Assembly (NCBI GenBank): GCA_016800925.1
Contig: JABCPU010000156.1
Coordinates: forward strand, 84,885-148,884
Direction: 5' to 3'
DNA: 64,000 nt
Origin: Suillus spraguei
Lineage: Eukaryota; Basidiomycota; Agaricomycetes; Boletales; Suillaceae
How positions within the stretch are numbered: position 1 is the stretch's first letter; every line of letters begins with the position of its first letter. This document shows, piece by piece, positions 40,839 to 52,513 of the stretch. Below the pieces are notes generated by a model that did not search any database, had not been told where the DNA came from, and was given only the letters and a program-made list of their open reading frames with translations. The translations under genes and the position numbers were made by a program.

Positions 40839-42565
40839 TTGCTAAAAGACCATCCTAATATTCAGGAGACTGCATCTCTGTCTGCCCTGCTAGCTGATAT
40901 TCACAACACTGTGTTACCTACTGTACCTCAGAATGACACATTGAATATGTTACTGGAGACCATAAGCAACCACTCTAATATTCACAATATTGTATTGCCT
41001 GCTGTACCTCAGACTGATGCATTCAACGCATCACCTGAGACCAGTGTTCCAAGCCAGGACAAGGCTGCAAATCTACCTGATCAAGAGGAAATATCACCTA
41101 CTTTGCATATAGGAACAGTGGAGATCACTTCTGAGGCAAATAACTCATCCTGGGCTGCAAGGAATGAGAATTGCCCTGTGTTGACCCCCCATACTCCACT
41201 CAATGCAGTGCAGAAAGCCCAAGCAAATGCAAGAAGAGCTTCTTGCAAGCTTTCTGCTGGACAGCAGAAGGAGGCTAAAGACAGACTCGCCTCTGCAATC
41301 CAATGCCTACTCACAATGAGACTGAAAAAATCAATGCTATTGCACTAAAACATGATGTGAATCCAGACAAGGTAAAAAAGCTGATGGGTGGCAAAAAGCA
41401 TTACAAAGGGAATTGTAATGTGCAACTGGCCAATGTGCTCATACATGTGAAAGCATAGGAAGTTAATGCATGTTAGTTTATATTTATCATGTCATTGATT
41501 TATCCTACTAATTGAAAACAACAGATCGACCTCACAGTGTAAAATATACACTCGAGATCTGGTGAAGGGAGATGACAGTATGTGCAATCTGACCACCAAG
41601 GAACAGCAAGAGTATATCAACAAACTTAACAAGCACCATGCTCTTCAAAATATGAGTGTTTGTGCAACCAATACTGCAGCAGCACATGATGTCCAGTCAA
41701 CTTGATACAGTGTCTTCAAGACAGTAGGTTTAGTCTTCTTCTCACATCACTGATTAATATACAGCTTGATGGTCTTGCAGTTCCAACCTGGTCTTGCAGT
41801 TGGAACTGGAATCTATGTGTGTCTCTTTGCCTCATGTGGACATGTATATGACACCACTCAGGCAACATGGTTTGGGACTGACAACATCATAGACTTTTGG
41901 AAGGATGTTCTCCAGATGGAGGCTGACGAAATTACAAGGAAGCTAGAGCAATGGGTATGCATGGCTGGTCAAAGTATTTTTCTTCTTGATTTTTCACATG
42001 GTTGTATACTGACCTCTACATACTAGGCATCAATGAATGCAAGACTGTGCAGATCATGCAACATATTTGCACTTGCCTACTTAATTCAGGGCTAAGTATG
42101 GTTCCTTTCTAACATCCACTAGAAGTACTAACTACTATGATTATAGAAACTACAATTAAGAGACACAACATATGAATCAACTACACAAATTTCAGTACTG
42201 CCATCAAGGAAAAACTTAGAATCGATCTGAAGGGTTGGCCTGAGGATGTTTCCTTCCAGTCCTCCACCAGCATCAATGATCACAATGCACTTCTCAAGCT
42301 CCACAAGGCATTGAAGGATGGCTCCTGCCATTGGTTCCCCATGTCCCTGAGTCAACAAGAGGAACATAGTGCTCAACTTAATACATGCCGCAAGAGAGGA
42401 GAGACAATTGGGAAGCCTCAGAAGAAGCATTCTGATGCTGGAGCACCCCATAAACACAAGGGAAAGGGAAATGAAGGTCAGAGCAAGCATGTACTAGGGT
42501 CAGGGTTGTCTGTGCATGCCTCAAAGAGTGCAGAGTTTGTGGACTTGTCTGACATGCAGCAATAG
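40839..42565 (+). pseudogene. Transposon-associated hypothetical protein relic
   Basis: Degenerate plus-strand coding series. Pieces in order: AVQKAQANARRASCKLSAGQ, KHDVNPDKVKKLMGGKKHYK (about 41350-41400), EYINKLNKHHALQNMSVCAT (about 41610-41670), IYVCLFASCGHVYDTTQATW, FGTDNIIDFWKDVLQMEADE, ITRKLEQWVCMAGQS, then LKGWPEDVSFQS and LHKALKDGSCHWFPMSLSQQ, and a Lys-rich end (PQKKHSDAGAPHKHKGKGN). From memory this is a protein family of Agaricomycetes that is repeatedly found near Plavaka-type transposons; its function is unknown. Stops and shifts between the pieces show that the gene is dead. Confidence 0.6.
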
Positions 42566-45500
42566 GTAAGCTCAGTAGACTAGCAAGTCACTGTATTATA
42601 TACCTGCAGCAATAGGTAAGCTGCAGTAGTAGTCAGTACTAAGTAATGAATGTGTAAGTAGCATATGCTCACCCCAGTAGACTAGCAAGTCACTGAGGTA
42701 GGTAGAGTAAAGAGTGGCTGTAAGTATGTCCATGCTTATCTAATACTACCAGTAATGTCCGAGGTCCATGTAATGTTTGACTATTCAACATGACAGCAGT
42801 GAGGATGAAGCATAGTCATCTCTTTTGCAGAAATATATCCCTTAGTATATAGCATATGAATCAAAATGTGCATTGAATACCTATATATGAAATCCCGCTG
42901 AAATTGGTCCATATGTTGGTGAGATAGTCGAGCCCAGATGACATTGGCCTAATTAGGACAACTGCCGGAAGTAATAATAGATGCAGTACCAAATATAGCA
43001 CTAGGCACTCGATATAGCCAAAGGCCCCCATAGGTACCTACCCTATACCCAGCACCTTATACTGCTCCAAAGGTCAGGCTTTATTGAATAATGATTCATT
43101 TGGGTGTGTACAGCTAAAAACAAGTCAAATTAGACCCGCCATCAGGCCCAGCTGTCACATCTAATTAGCCTGGTTATGTGGGAACCATGGGTGATCAGAA
43201 ATTTCAAGATGTCATGTGATGTCTGGATTCGGTAATTTTGGTGATGTGGGAGTTTTGCCAATGTACCAAGTGCCAGTTGTGCTGGCACTTGGTCAAAACT
43301 CAGCCAAAAGTAGTTTTGCCCCCTACTACACTAATTGAACTTCCCCATTCACGTAGAGTCACCCATGGATCACCAGGGATGTCCAAAACTTCAAGGAACA
43401 TGAGGCAGACGCGACACTGCATGAGCTCCTTGCAAGGTGCGCAGGTTCTTCCCAATCCCTTTCTGCCAGTGAGAAATCGACGCTACTTGAAAAGTCGAAT
43501 ATATTCCATTTCAGTTACTCAGCGTTCACGGCACCAGCAGGAAGTACTTCAGTAGACTAAATGGGTCCCAGACTTTGTCTGGAGATCTGTTGGGCATCTG
43601 GACCCAGTCAAAACAGCAGTAAACATTGCCAGTTGAGGCTTGCGCCAACTTGCGACTTGCCTGCTATCTAAACACTGAAGCAAGGGACCCACCCTTCCTT
43701 TGACTACGGGTCTACTTATTGCACCCTTCTTTGCTCAAGCTCTTTTGGAGGTATGAACCATGTCTCCATGTCAGAGCTGAACAGATCTTTGACACTAGAT
43801 CTCAGCAGGATGAAGTATGCAGATGACGGTGCAGGAGGAGATGCTGAGAAACAATGCTTGCCAGGGACAGGCTCGCAGAAATCCTATCTGAGATCACAGC
43901 AACGACTCAGCCAGCTGACAAGCCCTTGCTAGATTCAGTCAAGGACAGAGCGATCTACATGCCGCACACTCCACTGGAGCCCCTTTTACGCTGAATCAAT
44001 CGATCATTGATCATCATCGAATAATTTGACCCCTAGTCTACAATATGTGCATCCACTCACAAAGCTGGACACAGTGGTCTTGAAGTAGAAGTCAACTTGA
44101 ACATGCGGCATGACGGTGAACCTGAGTCTGATTAAAATTCTATTATCTCTAGTGTGTTCAGATTATCATGGGTAAGCTACAGCAGATTATCCAATTGGAC
44201 TTTGCCATGCTCGCCACACTCCTCACTTGAACTTCTATTTCTCACAGAAGTCAAAAATCGAATTACAACATACATATATTCCAAGCATATAACTATTTGT
44301 TGCACTTGTCTGTCATTGGATCAATAACAGACTTACAATGATCCCAAACATATGCAAACATCCAACTCCTGTGATATGATTAATATCATGCATGACTAGT
44401 GCAGTAATCGCCTCACATCAGCTATGGATATCCAACTTGCTGTCGAGGGACCCCTCTGAGTCCATATTATCATCATTCCCTTCCTCAGGTGAACCCAAGC
44501 ATGCAAGACCCTCTATGTGATCGAGCTGCACGTCAGAAACAACAAATGACATTATATCGCAGTTATATGCACCAATATTGAAGTCTATATTGATATTGAG
44601 TTCGTTTGAGGTACGTCCAACCAAAAGCTTTGTAAAAGATGAAGCTTCTGCATCGCTACGAGCATATTCTCAAGCATCCTGCTCCATCATTGTTTCAAGA
44701 AGCCTTGTGCGTTGAACTGATGACTCAATCTCCCAAGCCGTCGTCAGAACACATAAGCGCTTGAATTCATGGGTGGCTTGCATCGCAACAACAGCTTGAG
44801 TGACAGCCTTGCTAGACATGCCTCGTAAGCCACATTCGAATAGTTCTTTTCCCTGGTTATTAACTGTTCATCATTAAAAAATTGTAGCATTGAAGGTTCA
44901 CTTACCGCCTAAACATCAGCCAGAGTCATGTCAGTCTCATTGGAATATGTTCCAACAGACTTGTAAAAAAATGGAGCTCGATTGCATTTGGCCCATGGCC
45001 CTGCTTGTCATAAGGCTTGAACTGTCTTTTTGCATGTTGTACATAGTGAGACAAGTTTTTGAGGGGGGGAGGCCAGGCAGTGCTAAAAGCTTTGAGTCAT
45101 CTTCTAATGAAGTATTTGTGACGTCTGAGTCAGGCAATGGTCGGCGACTCCTGAAGTGTTTGGATGATGCCATAAGTCTCATAGGAAAATCACGACGATA
45201 ATGTCGCCTCTCACGAAAAGAGTTGTGGAGATTGGCCCAGGTGGTGGCAGGTGTGTGAGGGCCGCTATTGGGCCAGAGATGACAAGATGACTCGATGTCC
45301 TCATCCTGATGAGTAGGACTGAGTTGTCCAATAGAGCTTGGAGGAGGAGTAAAACAGGCATGCATTTCTGATTCGCCAGCCTGAGAATGGCTTGTAACTG
45401 GTTGTTATCAACAAGTTGTTGTTGCATGTTGGAAAATTTCAGGTAAAAGTTCGAGAGGCACACAGACTTCACTAGGCCCATTTGGGAGTTAAAAACTCTG

Positions 45501-46202
45501 ACTGAAAAACCCTCCCAGTTAGGACCGAAAAACTCTCCCAGTTAGGATATTACCTACACTTACCACGACATATCAATCTCCCTGCAAGGAGTTTGAACCC
45601 TGACGTTTCCTCATAGGAATCAGTCAATGTTTTGTTGACTGAAATGGTACTTGGTGGGCACAGATCAGTAATGATAAACGCACCTGTTGCCTGCCCCACC
45701 ACAGCCCATTAATTGATTGAAAAATTGGGTTTGCCCTCTACTGGTAAAGGGGTTTAAAAATCTACTAGAACTTAAAACTTCGTGTGCACACCGGCATAGT
45801 TGCTGAGGTCCCTGTCACTAGATCTGAGTGGAAATGATGTGACATAAAAGTAAGGTTCAAGACCAGTGGCAGCTGTCGAATTCAAGTCAGGAGTCATAAG
45901 TTCTGAGTCAGTGGCCACCCATCATGATTGGTTTGGTTCGAACTTGTAGTGACCAAGCCTAGCTTTGAACATTAACTTCTGAGTCAAGGAAGATTCCTAG
46001 ATTTCATTCAGATTGAAAGTCTGGGTAAGTCTTAATACCGCCACGCGGCCGGGCCACCGCCAATCTTGACTCAATTCAACTTCTTGGTTAACTTTGAACG
46101 GTACTGTTTAACTTCAAGTCAATTGCCATTCAATATGTGGCAGCCCATACTACATCTGACTTGACAGTATTTCTGGTTGCTGCTTCCGGTGACTATACCA
46201 CA
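42566..46202. other. Degenerate region, no recognisable gene
   Basis: Mostly transposon debris. Short direct repeats occur at 42560-42700 (CAGCAATAGGTAAGCT, CAGTAGACTAGCAAGTCACTG). There is a strong hairpin at 43265-43293. Minus-strand frames at 44418-44624 (acidic) and 44937-45481 (NMQQQLVDNNQLQAILRLAN) look as if they once coded, but I do not recognise them. At 45495-45540 ACTGAAAAACCCTCCCAGTTAGGA and a second similar copy resemble the Plavaka terminal repeat (GGAAAACCCTCCCATG), so this may be the edge of another element of that type. Confidence 0.4.
43265..43293. repeat. Hairpin, 12-bp perfect stem
   Basis: ACCAAGTGCCAG, loop TTGTG, CTGGCACTTGGT. AGTTTTG and CAAAACT flank it in inverted order, so the palindrome is longer with a bulge. 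Confidence 0.85.
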
Positions 46203-46475
46203 CATCAGGAAATTCACACATTCCTTAACATGCTTAATCAGCTTAACTCACTTATCTCAAAACTTGTTTGCTCTCTCTCACATCATTCACCTGGCATATC
46301 TTATATTTTTTGAGTGCGAAATACAATAAAACATGTATATTAATATATCTCAACTTTTTTTTTCTGAATTCATTCACATTGAAATTTTGGACAAGTAGAT
46401 TCAATTTCACCAAGGCAGTTAAGTGTAAATAAGTCCGCATAAGGGCACGTCAAGGAATGTGTGAATTTCCTGATG
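46203..46475. mobile_element. MITE family B, copy 2
   Basis: A 273-bp near-identical copy of 29613-29885, with the same CATCAGGAAATTCACACATT ends and flanked by CA on both sides (46201-46202 and 46476-46477). Same orientation as copy 1. Confidence 0.9.
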
Positions 46476-46492
46476 CAATGCTGACCGTCATT

Positions 46493-46908
46493 CATCAGGA
46501 AATCATGAGTTTACTTATTCCTTACTTATTTCAAACTTTTCCCACTTATTTCAAATGGACCTACTTTTTTTCTGAAATTTGACAACTGCTTCAAATTGAG
46601 TATTCCAATATGTTTGTTGGGCCTGAGAGACAAGTTTCATTGCATAAGACCAACAATTAGTGACTAGTATGAAGCTCGAGTGACACATTAATGCTGATGA
46701 TTTTATTTCTCAAATATTCTCTTGAGGTACTATTTTGCAAATTAAGAGTCCAATAATTTTATAGCACACATTTATAATGATGGCTAACAGATCCTGATAG
46801 TTCAGTTGGGACCAGGTGGTAATTTAAGAGAAATAAGTAGATCCATTTGGAATAAGTGGGAAAAGTTTGAAATAAGTAAGGAATAGGTAAACTCATGATT
46901 TCCTGATG
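46493..46908. mobile_element. MITE family A, copy 2 (inverted)
   Basis: A 416-bp copy of the element at 25686-26108 in reverse orientation, with CATCAGGAAATCATGAG ends and TT on both sides (46491-46492 and 46909-46910). It lies only 17 bp from MITE B copy 2. Confidence 0.9.
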
Positions 46909-46910
46909 TT

Positions 46911-47222
46911 TCAGAAATTTCAAATTAGCATTCCTTGAAATTCATAATGTTTCAAAGATGATATGATGATCTCCATTAGTATCGACTTGAATACTGGCAG
47001 CACTCGCTGTGGTAAGTCACACATGTAATATGCCTCGTTATCATTATCATCATTACAAGTGTCTGATAGCAGTGAGCCCGGCTAGCGATTCATATGACTG
47101 AGAGGGTGGCTGTGTACCATAATGGGGTATCGTCAAAGGAGACTCCACTACTAGTTGATCAGTAGTAAGTGTCATACTTCCGCTCAGGTTAATGTTAAAT
47201 ATCAAAGTTTAGTATTTGGAAC
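46911..47222. other. No gene seen
   Basis: Sequence between MITE A and the hAT-like element. No open frame, repeat or recognisable relic. Confidence 0.4.
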
Positions 47223-48294
47223 TAGTGTTGCCGCAAAGCGAATCGAAGTGTAAATTTGAGACACTTCGGTAGACTTTGATGTCAATGAAGTTATTCGAAG
47301 TGCAGTTCGTTACACTTCGCGAAGTCACAGACAAGTCTGAGAACATATTAGTAATCTAGCTCAAAGCTGGTTACAGCATAATCCAAGACCCGGACGAGGA
47401 TTAGTTCTCATTTTCATTTGCGAGCAGCTAAGTAACTTCGTCAGGCTTGCCCGTTACCATGAGCTCGTCTATGGCATTCTTACATACTGGCCTTGAAATA
47501 GTATAACCTACTTCTGCAACAAGATGGGACCTGATGGGACATGCAATTCAACTGGTCTTGCTTGTAAGAGAACTTAAGTATATGTAAAACTTCGAGAACG
47601 TTTGGTGAAGAGGTTAGCACGCCTGCGCATGTCTCTTTGCTGGATGGGAAAACTCGTTCAGAAGGGACAGATGAAGCAAAAGCAACGAGAATATATGTTC
47701 TTTTTGCTACAAAATATTATTTTCATTTATTGCAAAATAGTGGATGTACCTCCCAATATCATCCTGTTTGGTGTTACTAATCATGAAACTGATGAGCCAG
47801 AGTTTGTGAGCCTTGGGATATGCAGTGCTGCAGGCAAGCCTGGAGGAAACTATGACCAACTACTTGGAAGAAAACTTGCTCTTGGAGTGAGGCCACCCAA
47901 TGAGTAGTGGAAATTTTGTTTTGAAACGGACAACAATGTTTTGTGCAGCTATCTGTGAGAGTGAACTTTCAGGATACCTTTTCTCACAGATTTCAATTCA
48001 ATCATGAAACTGACTTAGCGAATGTTCGAGAAAATGTGCGAAAAGCCTATATTGAATGTACTTAGGATGTACAGTGGTGTTTTATTGTTAAAACACTGAA
48101 ATATATGATAAATATGGGAGGCGGATAAAGGGCTTCAGACATAGAAGTAATATGCATGGTAACTTCGATTCACCTCTCGAAGTGGACGAAGTGGCACTTC
48201 GACTGACTTCGGAACAACGAAGTTGACCGAAGTCTCACGTTTTCGAAGTGAAGCGAAGTTACCTCGAAGTCACTTCACTTCGACGGCAACACTA
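47223..48294. mobile_element. hAT-like non-autonomous element
   Basis: A 1072-bp element with ends TAGTGTTGCCG and the inverse CGGCAACACTA. It is flanked by 8-bp direct repeats TTTGGAAC (47215-47222) and TTCGGAAC (48295-48302), 7 of 8 identical. The end sequence and 8-bp duplication are typical of hAT. Both subterminal regions are packed with GAAGTG/CACTTC motifs in both orientations, more than a dozen in all (about 47243-47330 and 48165-48280), as hAT transposase-binding sites often are. The inside has no recognisable transposase. A minus-ATG frame at 47602-47907 (ends GKPGGNYDQLLGRKLALGVR) is open but unrecognised. Confidence 0.75.
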
Positions 48295-48399
48295 TTCGGA
48301 ACCCTGCTAATCCCTATTCGTGTATGGTCTTGTTAGGCCGTCTGAGCCATACAGGTTTGGGTAGTGTTTGCCCCTATTTGCCCTCTAAACTGCCCCATG

Positions 48400-50030
48400 G
48401 TTGACGTTTGCCAGAGACCCTGCTTGCAATCTTACAAGAGTTATACTCAAAGGGAACCACAGTTGCAGATTCCTCCGACACCAGACGGGATCCATTCCAT
48501 GAACATTTGTCAAAGAAATCAAAACGAACCATGGCTCTATTGGATGCAGTTGCAGGAATCTCCGTTCAGGATGCTAGACATCAAGTTATCGCCGTCTCCG
48601 TCACACTGAAACCAAATAACTGCGTCATTCATACCGCTGGAAATAGTGGTGTCAGGGAAGAAACGCTTTCGCACCTCCGCTACATCTTTGTCCAACTCAA
48701 ATCCATACGTTCCTCCCTTGCCCAACCTTCGGAAGCAGGGACCCAGAAATCAGACATTCCCACACCCCAAAAAATAGCGAAACACACTCTCCGGAGAACA
48801 ACCTTCTCCGCAGTATCTACACATTTTCCTGGCGCAAGTTCAGGCAGCGTGTCGTGAAGAGACAGACTCGGTTCGAAACCGAAGTCATTTTTTGCATGGA
48901 GAAATTTGCAGATGAAAAGCGAGGCTCGTGGACTAGTGAGGAGGCCAGTGACTATCAGAAATTCCAGGAAGTTGTAATCACCCTTTTGGCTTGTTTCAAA
49001 TGGGCGAAGCTGGACCCCCAGGATGAGAAAGTCCTTCTTGTCATCCCGAGGCTTGGAAGCTATATGAAAGGAACGGCGCTGGAAATGTGGAGAATGCTAG
49101 AGGATGAAAGCGCTACCTCAAGAATCACCTCATGGGAGATGGAGATAAGTAGGTTATTATGCCCTCGCTGTACCCACCGAAGTTGACATACAACCTAGTG
49201 AAGCGAAGTGACAGAGAGGTGTTTCCACTCATGTTCTTGACGCTCTCATCATAGAGCGAATTGACCCGGTGTCCGAAAGTAATACCTTCACACTCTCGAA
49301 GGACATTGACCAACAGATTGTTATGGGCTTTGGTGTCACCGACAATGATGCCATAGAAGAAGCCACTTCAAGTATCATCAGTTCTCTTCCACCTTCCTTT
49401 GCCGACGCAAAGCCCTTGACTCGAAGCGTCACAAATGACATTCATTTGCGAAGCCCTGCTCCTGCGGTATCACTCCCTTAATCCCACCTTCCCCCCTTTC
49501 AACTACATTGGGGTCTCGAAATTGTTATGCTATCCCTGCTACGCCCTCTTCCATGCTTTCAACAAATCAGTTGGTCAGGGACACAAGTACTTCGTGAAGG
49601 GCTGTCACAGTAGACTTTATCAAAACTTTATCCTTCCGGAAATTCCCTTACTGGACTCTTCTATCAGAAGACATATAGTAAAGGAGCATTTTGGAGTGAC
49701 TCTGATGGAGTGGCTGAAGATACGGTCAAATAGTCGATGTAGCTCTGACGGTACTGGCCACTTTGCGTGGAACAGAGTCATGGGAAAGAAGCTACACAAT
49801 TGCGGAGATCTGAGAAGATTTAGACCTACCCCCTACATGACCCTCCATTGTACTTGGCACATCATGATATCTAGCGCTGGTTTCTCCTTCCGTACTACTC
49901 AAATTATCATTCACAAGCATGAGCTCGGGAGATTCGCAGTCAGAAGACAAGAGCACAGTCTCCAGTCTGACAGTAACCAAACAGCTTCTGACATTCTTCT
50001 CATTGTCTTCATTCATGGGTTAGTGTAAAC
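48400..50030 (+). pseudogene. OTT_1508-like deaminase gene, broken
   Basis: Coding pieces in order: LPETLLAILQELYSKGTTVA (about 48402-48460), KRTMALLDAVAGISVQDARH, TKPNNC-like text, RQTRFETEVIFCMEKFADEK with ACFKWAKLDPQDEKVLLVIP (48850-49050), ALAVPTEVDIQPSE (about 49158-49200), and the deaminase core (49435-49640): an I-H-C-E site, then FNYIGVSKLLCYPCYALFHA and KYFVKGCHSRLY. The SK.SCY.CY..F.A pattern after HCE is the zinc site of the fungal OTT_1508-like nucleotide/nucleic-acid deaminase family. An extra T in CATTTGCGAA (about 49443) breaks the frame exactly at the catalytic HCE, and other shifts lie near 48855 and 49150. The substrate of this family in fungi is not known to me. Confidence 0.7.
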
Positions 50031-50218
50031 AGCTCAGAAGGCTCCCCAATTGACGACATGTAGATTCAAGGGAATTGATACGTCATTTGAGAACTTCCCC
50101 TCGGGATAGGGCATGTCCTGATAGAAATCATAGAGAACTTTAAGGTGGAATGTGTATTTCCCGCATACGATGTTAGGGCATTCTCTTCACGTTGCCACCG
50201 ACGGTCACAAGAGAATGC

Positions 50219-51037
50219 ATGTGCCAAATTGATGAGTTATATCACTAGAACACAAGAACGAAATGGTATGCAAGACTATACAAAAGCAATGCAAGTTGAG
50301 ATTATGGACCAATACGAATGAACAGACGGACTTCCTTGATGCTGGAATGACTTTCATATAGTCGATAGTTGAATGCATCAAACAACGGGCGAATGGGTTA
50401 GTGCACACTCTGATAGGTCAAGTGAGGGTCTCTATATACACGAGGGATAGACCGCAGCTCTGCACAGGCGAGGATAAAGAATAATACATGAGCTTTCAAA
50501 TACAAGGTCCCTCCTGAAGGCGGATGGGCAGCCGAGAGCTAGGACTCTCATACCAATGTTGTGGTGAGACGCGCCTGGGTTATTACGGCCAGATTACAAT
50601 TTAGCTAGTTGGGAGGTGAAGAAGAAAGGCTCCCATAGGACGTTGAGAACCAAGGTGGGGAGAGTATGCAGTTAGACTCTTAACGAACATGCGGAGGGAA
50701 AAAGATAAATACGTAATCGCAAAATCCTATTGGGTGAGTGGAAATGCGGGTTTTCGGATAGTAGGATCGTGATGGTGAGAGTCCAATGTGATTGGACGGT
50801 GAAACTGTGAAGTAAACACGAGGATAGAGCATGGAAAACGCACCTGTAGAAGACTTCAACGATCCCCCTCAACGACCTCCCTCTTGACTTGAATTTCCAT
50901 CGAATGAAACACTCACTCCATCTTTGTGCATACATCAAGTATATTTAAATTTTGAGTAAGTAATGAAATCCTATGAGATTTGATCGCAAGAGCTAAAATT
51001 ATTACGCACTCATTAGGTGAATCTTGAAACCAAAATA
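50219..51037. repeat. WD40-gene upstream block, copy 3
   Basis: Third copy of the block seen at 24863 and 28867/35001. It leads directly into the intact WD40 gene at 51038, so it likely contains that gene's promoter and 5' leader. The last 130 bp are also similar to 53280-53474 in front of the second WD40 gene (CTTGAATTTCCATCGAA, AAGAGCTAAAATTAT). Confidence 0.7.
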
Positions 51038-52513
51038 ATGGAGAATCTAGCCCCTGCAAAGCACCAGAATACTATTATAGCGAAAACGCTTTACCGAAAA
51101 ATCAAAGTAAACAACGGCATCAAATACATCCTACACCTGCCCAGTGGACAGCGGATTATCACATGTTCAGTGAATGGATCATTTCAAGTCTGGGACTTAG
51201 AAAGGGGTACGCAGCTTTTGGATGAATGGAAGGAAAAAGCTGCAGGAGTGGAGGCCATAGCATTGTCGCCAGGCGGCAAAACAGTAGCAACCGGGAGCAA
51301 CGATGGCACACTGAAATTATGGAACGTCAACACGGGCAAGGTTGCAAAAACACTGACGGGCCATAGAGCGAGAGTGCATTCTGTGTGCTGGAATCGAGAC
51401 GGAGAGCGAGTGACGAGCGGATGCTGGGGTGGAACGTTCAGAGTATGGGATGTGGAGAGCGGAGAAACTATCATCGGACCAATCAAGGCAGGGGGAGATG
51501 TGCAGACTGTTTGCTACTCACCTGATGGCAAGATGATTGCCATCAGCTTGTACACAGTGCTGAAAATCTGGGACGCCAACACAGGCGAACTGCTCAAAAC
51601 AATAGACGACGTTTGTTGCAGGTGCCTGGCATGGACCTGGGATGGGAAAGCGCTTTTCGCTGGAGGATGGCGGATCAGGAAATTCGACACAGCCACCTGG
51701 ACTGCTGTTCTTGATGGGGGCGAAAACTTCGTCGATACCATTTTACTATCTCCCAATAGGCGCATCGTCGCAACCACATCGTACTTCGACAAGACAGCGC
51801 AACTATGGAACCTCGAAACTAATCAACCCATCGGAACACCATTTCACCATGAAGATTTCGTGATTTCCGCGACCTTTTCTGCAGATGGAAAGTTCCTCGT
51901 TACTGGCTGCCCCAACGGCCACGTATACACATGGAATATTTCCATTATCATCAAAAAAGCTGGCATTCTATCAGATATTGTAAGCTTTGATACATTTCAT
52001 TTCTGACGATACTGACAACGGATTTACCCCTCCAGGTTGATGCTACACCACAACCAGCCCCAAAAATGAAAAATATTCGTCGGATACCCACACGGTTCTT
52101 TAGGAATACACCACGAGAGGCTAATGTGTGTTATCACCATCTATTATTGAATGCTTTGACAAATATATTATCAGTTGCGCACTCAATCCCATGGACCACA
52201 TAACCGCCTAACCACAACACCGAGTCAACGCACATTGGGTCCCCTTTTCTCCTTCTGGCGCCGCTTCAAGCTACGTGGATCAGCTGAGCGCGTCACCCAA
52301 CCCCGACCTCAACTTCTTGGCTGGACTCGAAACCTAGTTTCCAGCATGGTGCGCAGGCAAGATATATCAGACATCGAGGTGCGAAAGCTACCTCTGTATG
52401 TTTTTTTACTTCACTGTTGTTGTTTTTTTATCGCTGACTCCTCTTTGTTTAGAGGAACTATCATACAACAAGGATGCCAGCTGGCCTCGACCTCCCAAAA
52501 TCCAAAAAACTAG
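51038..52513 (+). CDS. WD40-repeat protein (gene 1)
   Basis: Exons 51038-51979, 52036-52125, 52175-52395, 52453-52513; 437 aa. The start is the first ATG; an upstream in-frame GTG is not used. Exon 1 holds about seven WD40 repeats, e.g. GSFQVWDLERGTQL, GGKTVATGSNDGTLKLWNVN, GHRARVHSVCWNRDGERV, GGTFRVWDVESGETI, YSPDGKMIAISLYTVLKIWD, KTAQLWNLETNQPIG, ADGKFLVTGCPNGHVYTWNI, which should close into a beta-propeller for protein binding. Exons 2-3 encode a Pro/Ser/Arg-rich tail (RRIPTRFFRNTPREAN, QSHGPHNRLTTTPSQRT). Compared with gene 2 the last exon is shifted and stops early, so the tail loses its conserved GWRARFVGWICCMP-type end. No NACHT or kinase domain is attached. Function unknown. Confidence 0.8.

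Noticed and set aside
42560..42720. CRISPR-like spacing of short direct repeats
   Set aside because: Only two or three imperfect copies, no regular spacers, and the sequence is fungal.
51017..51037. Start of WD40 gene 1 at an upstream GTG (same for 53454 in gene 2)
   Set aside because: Nuclear fungal genes start at ATG; the first in-frame ATG codons are at 51038 and 53475.
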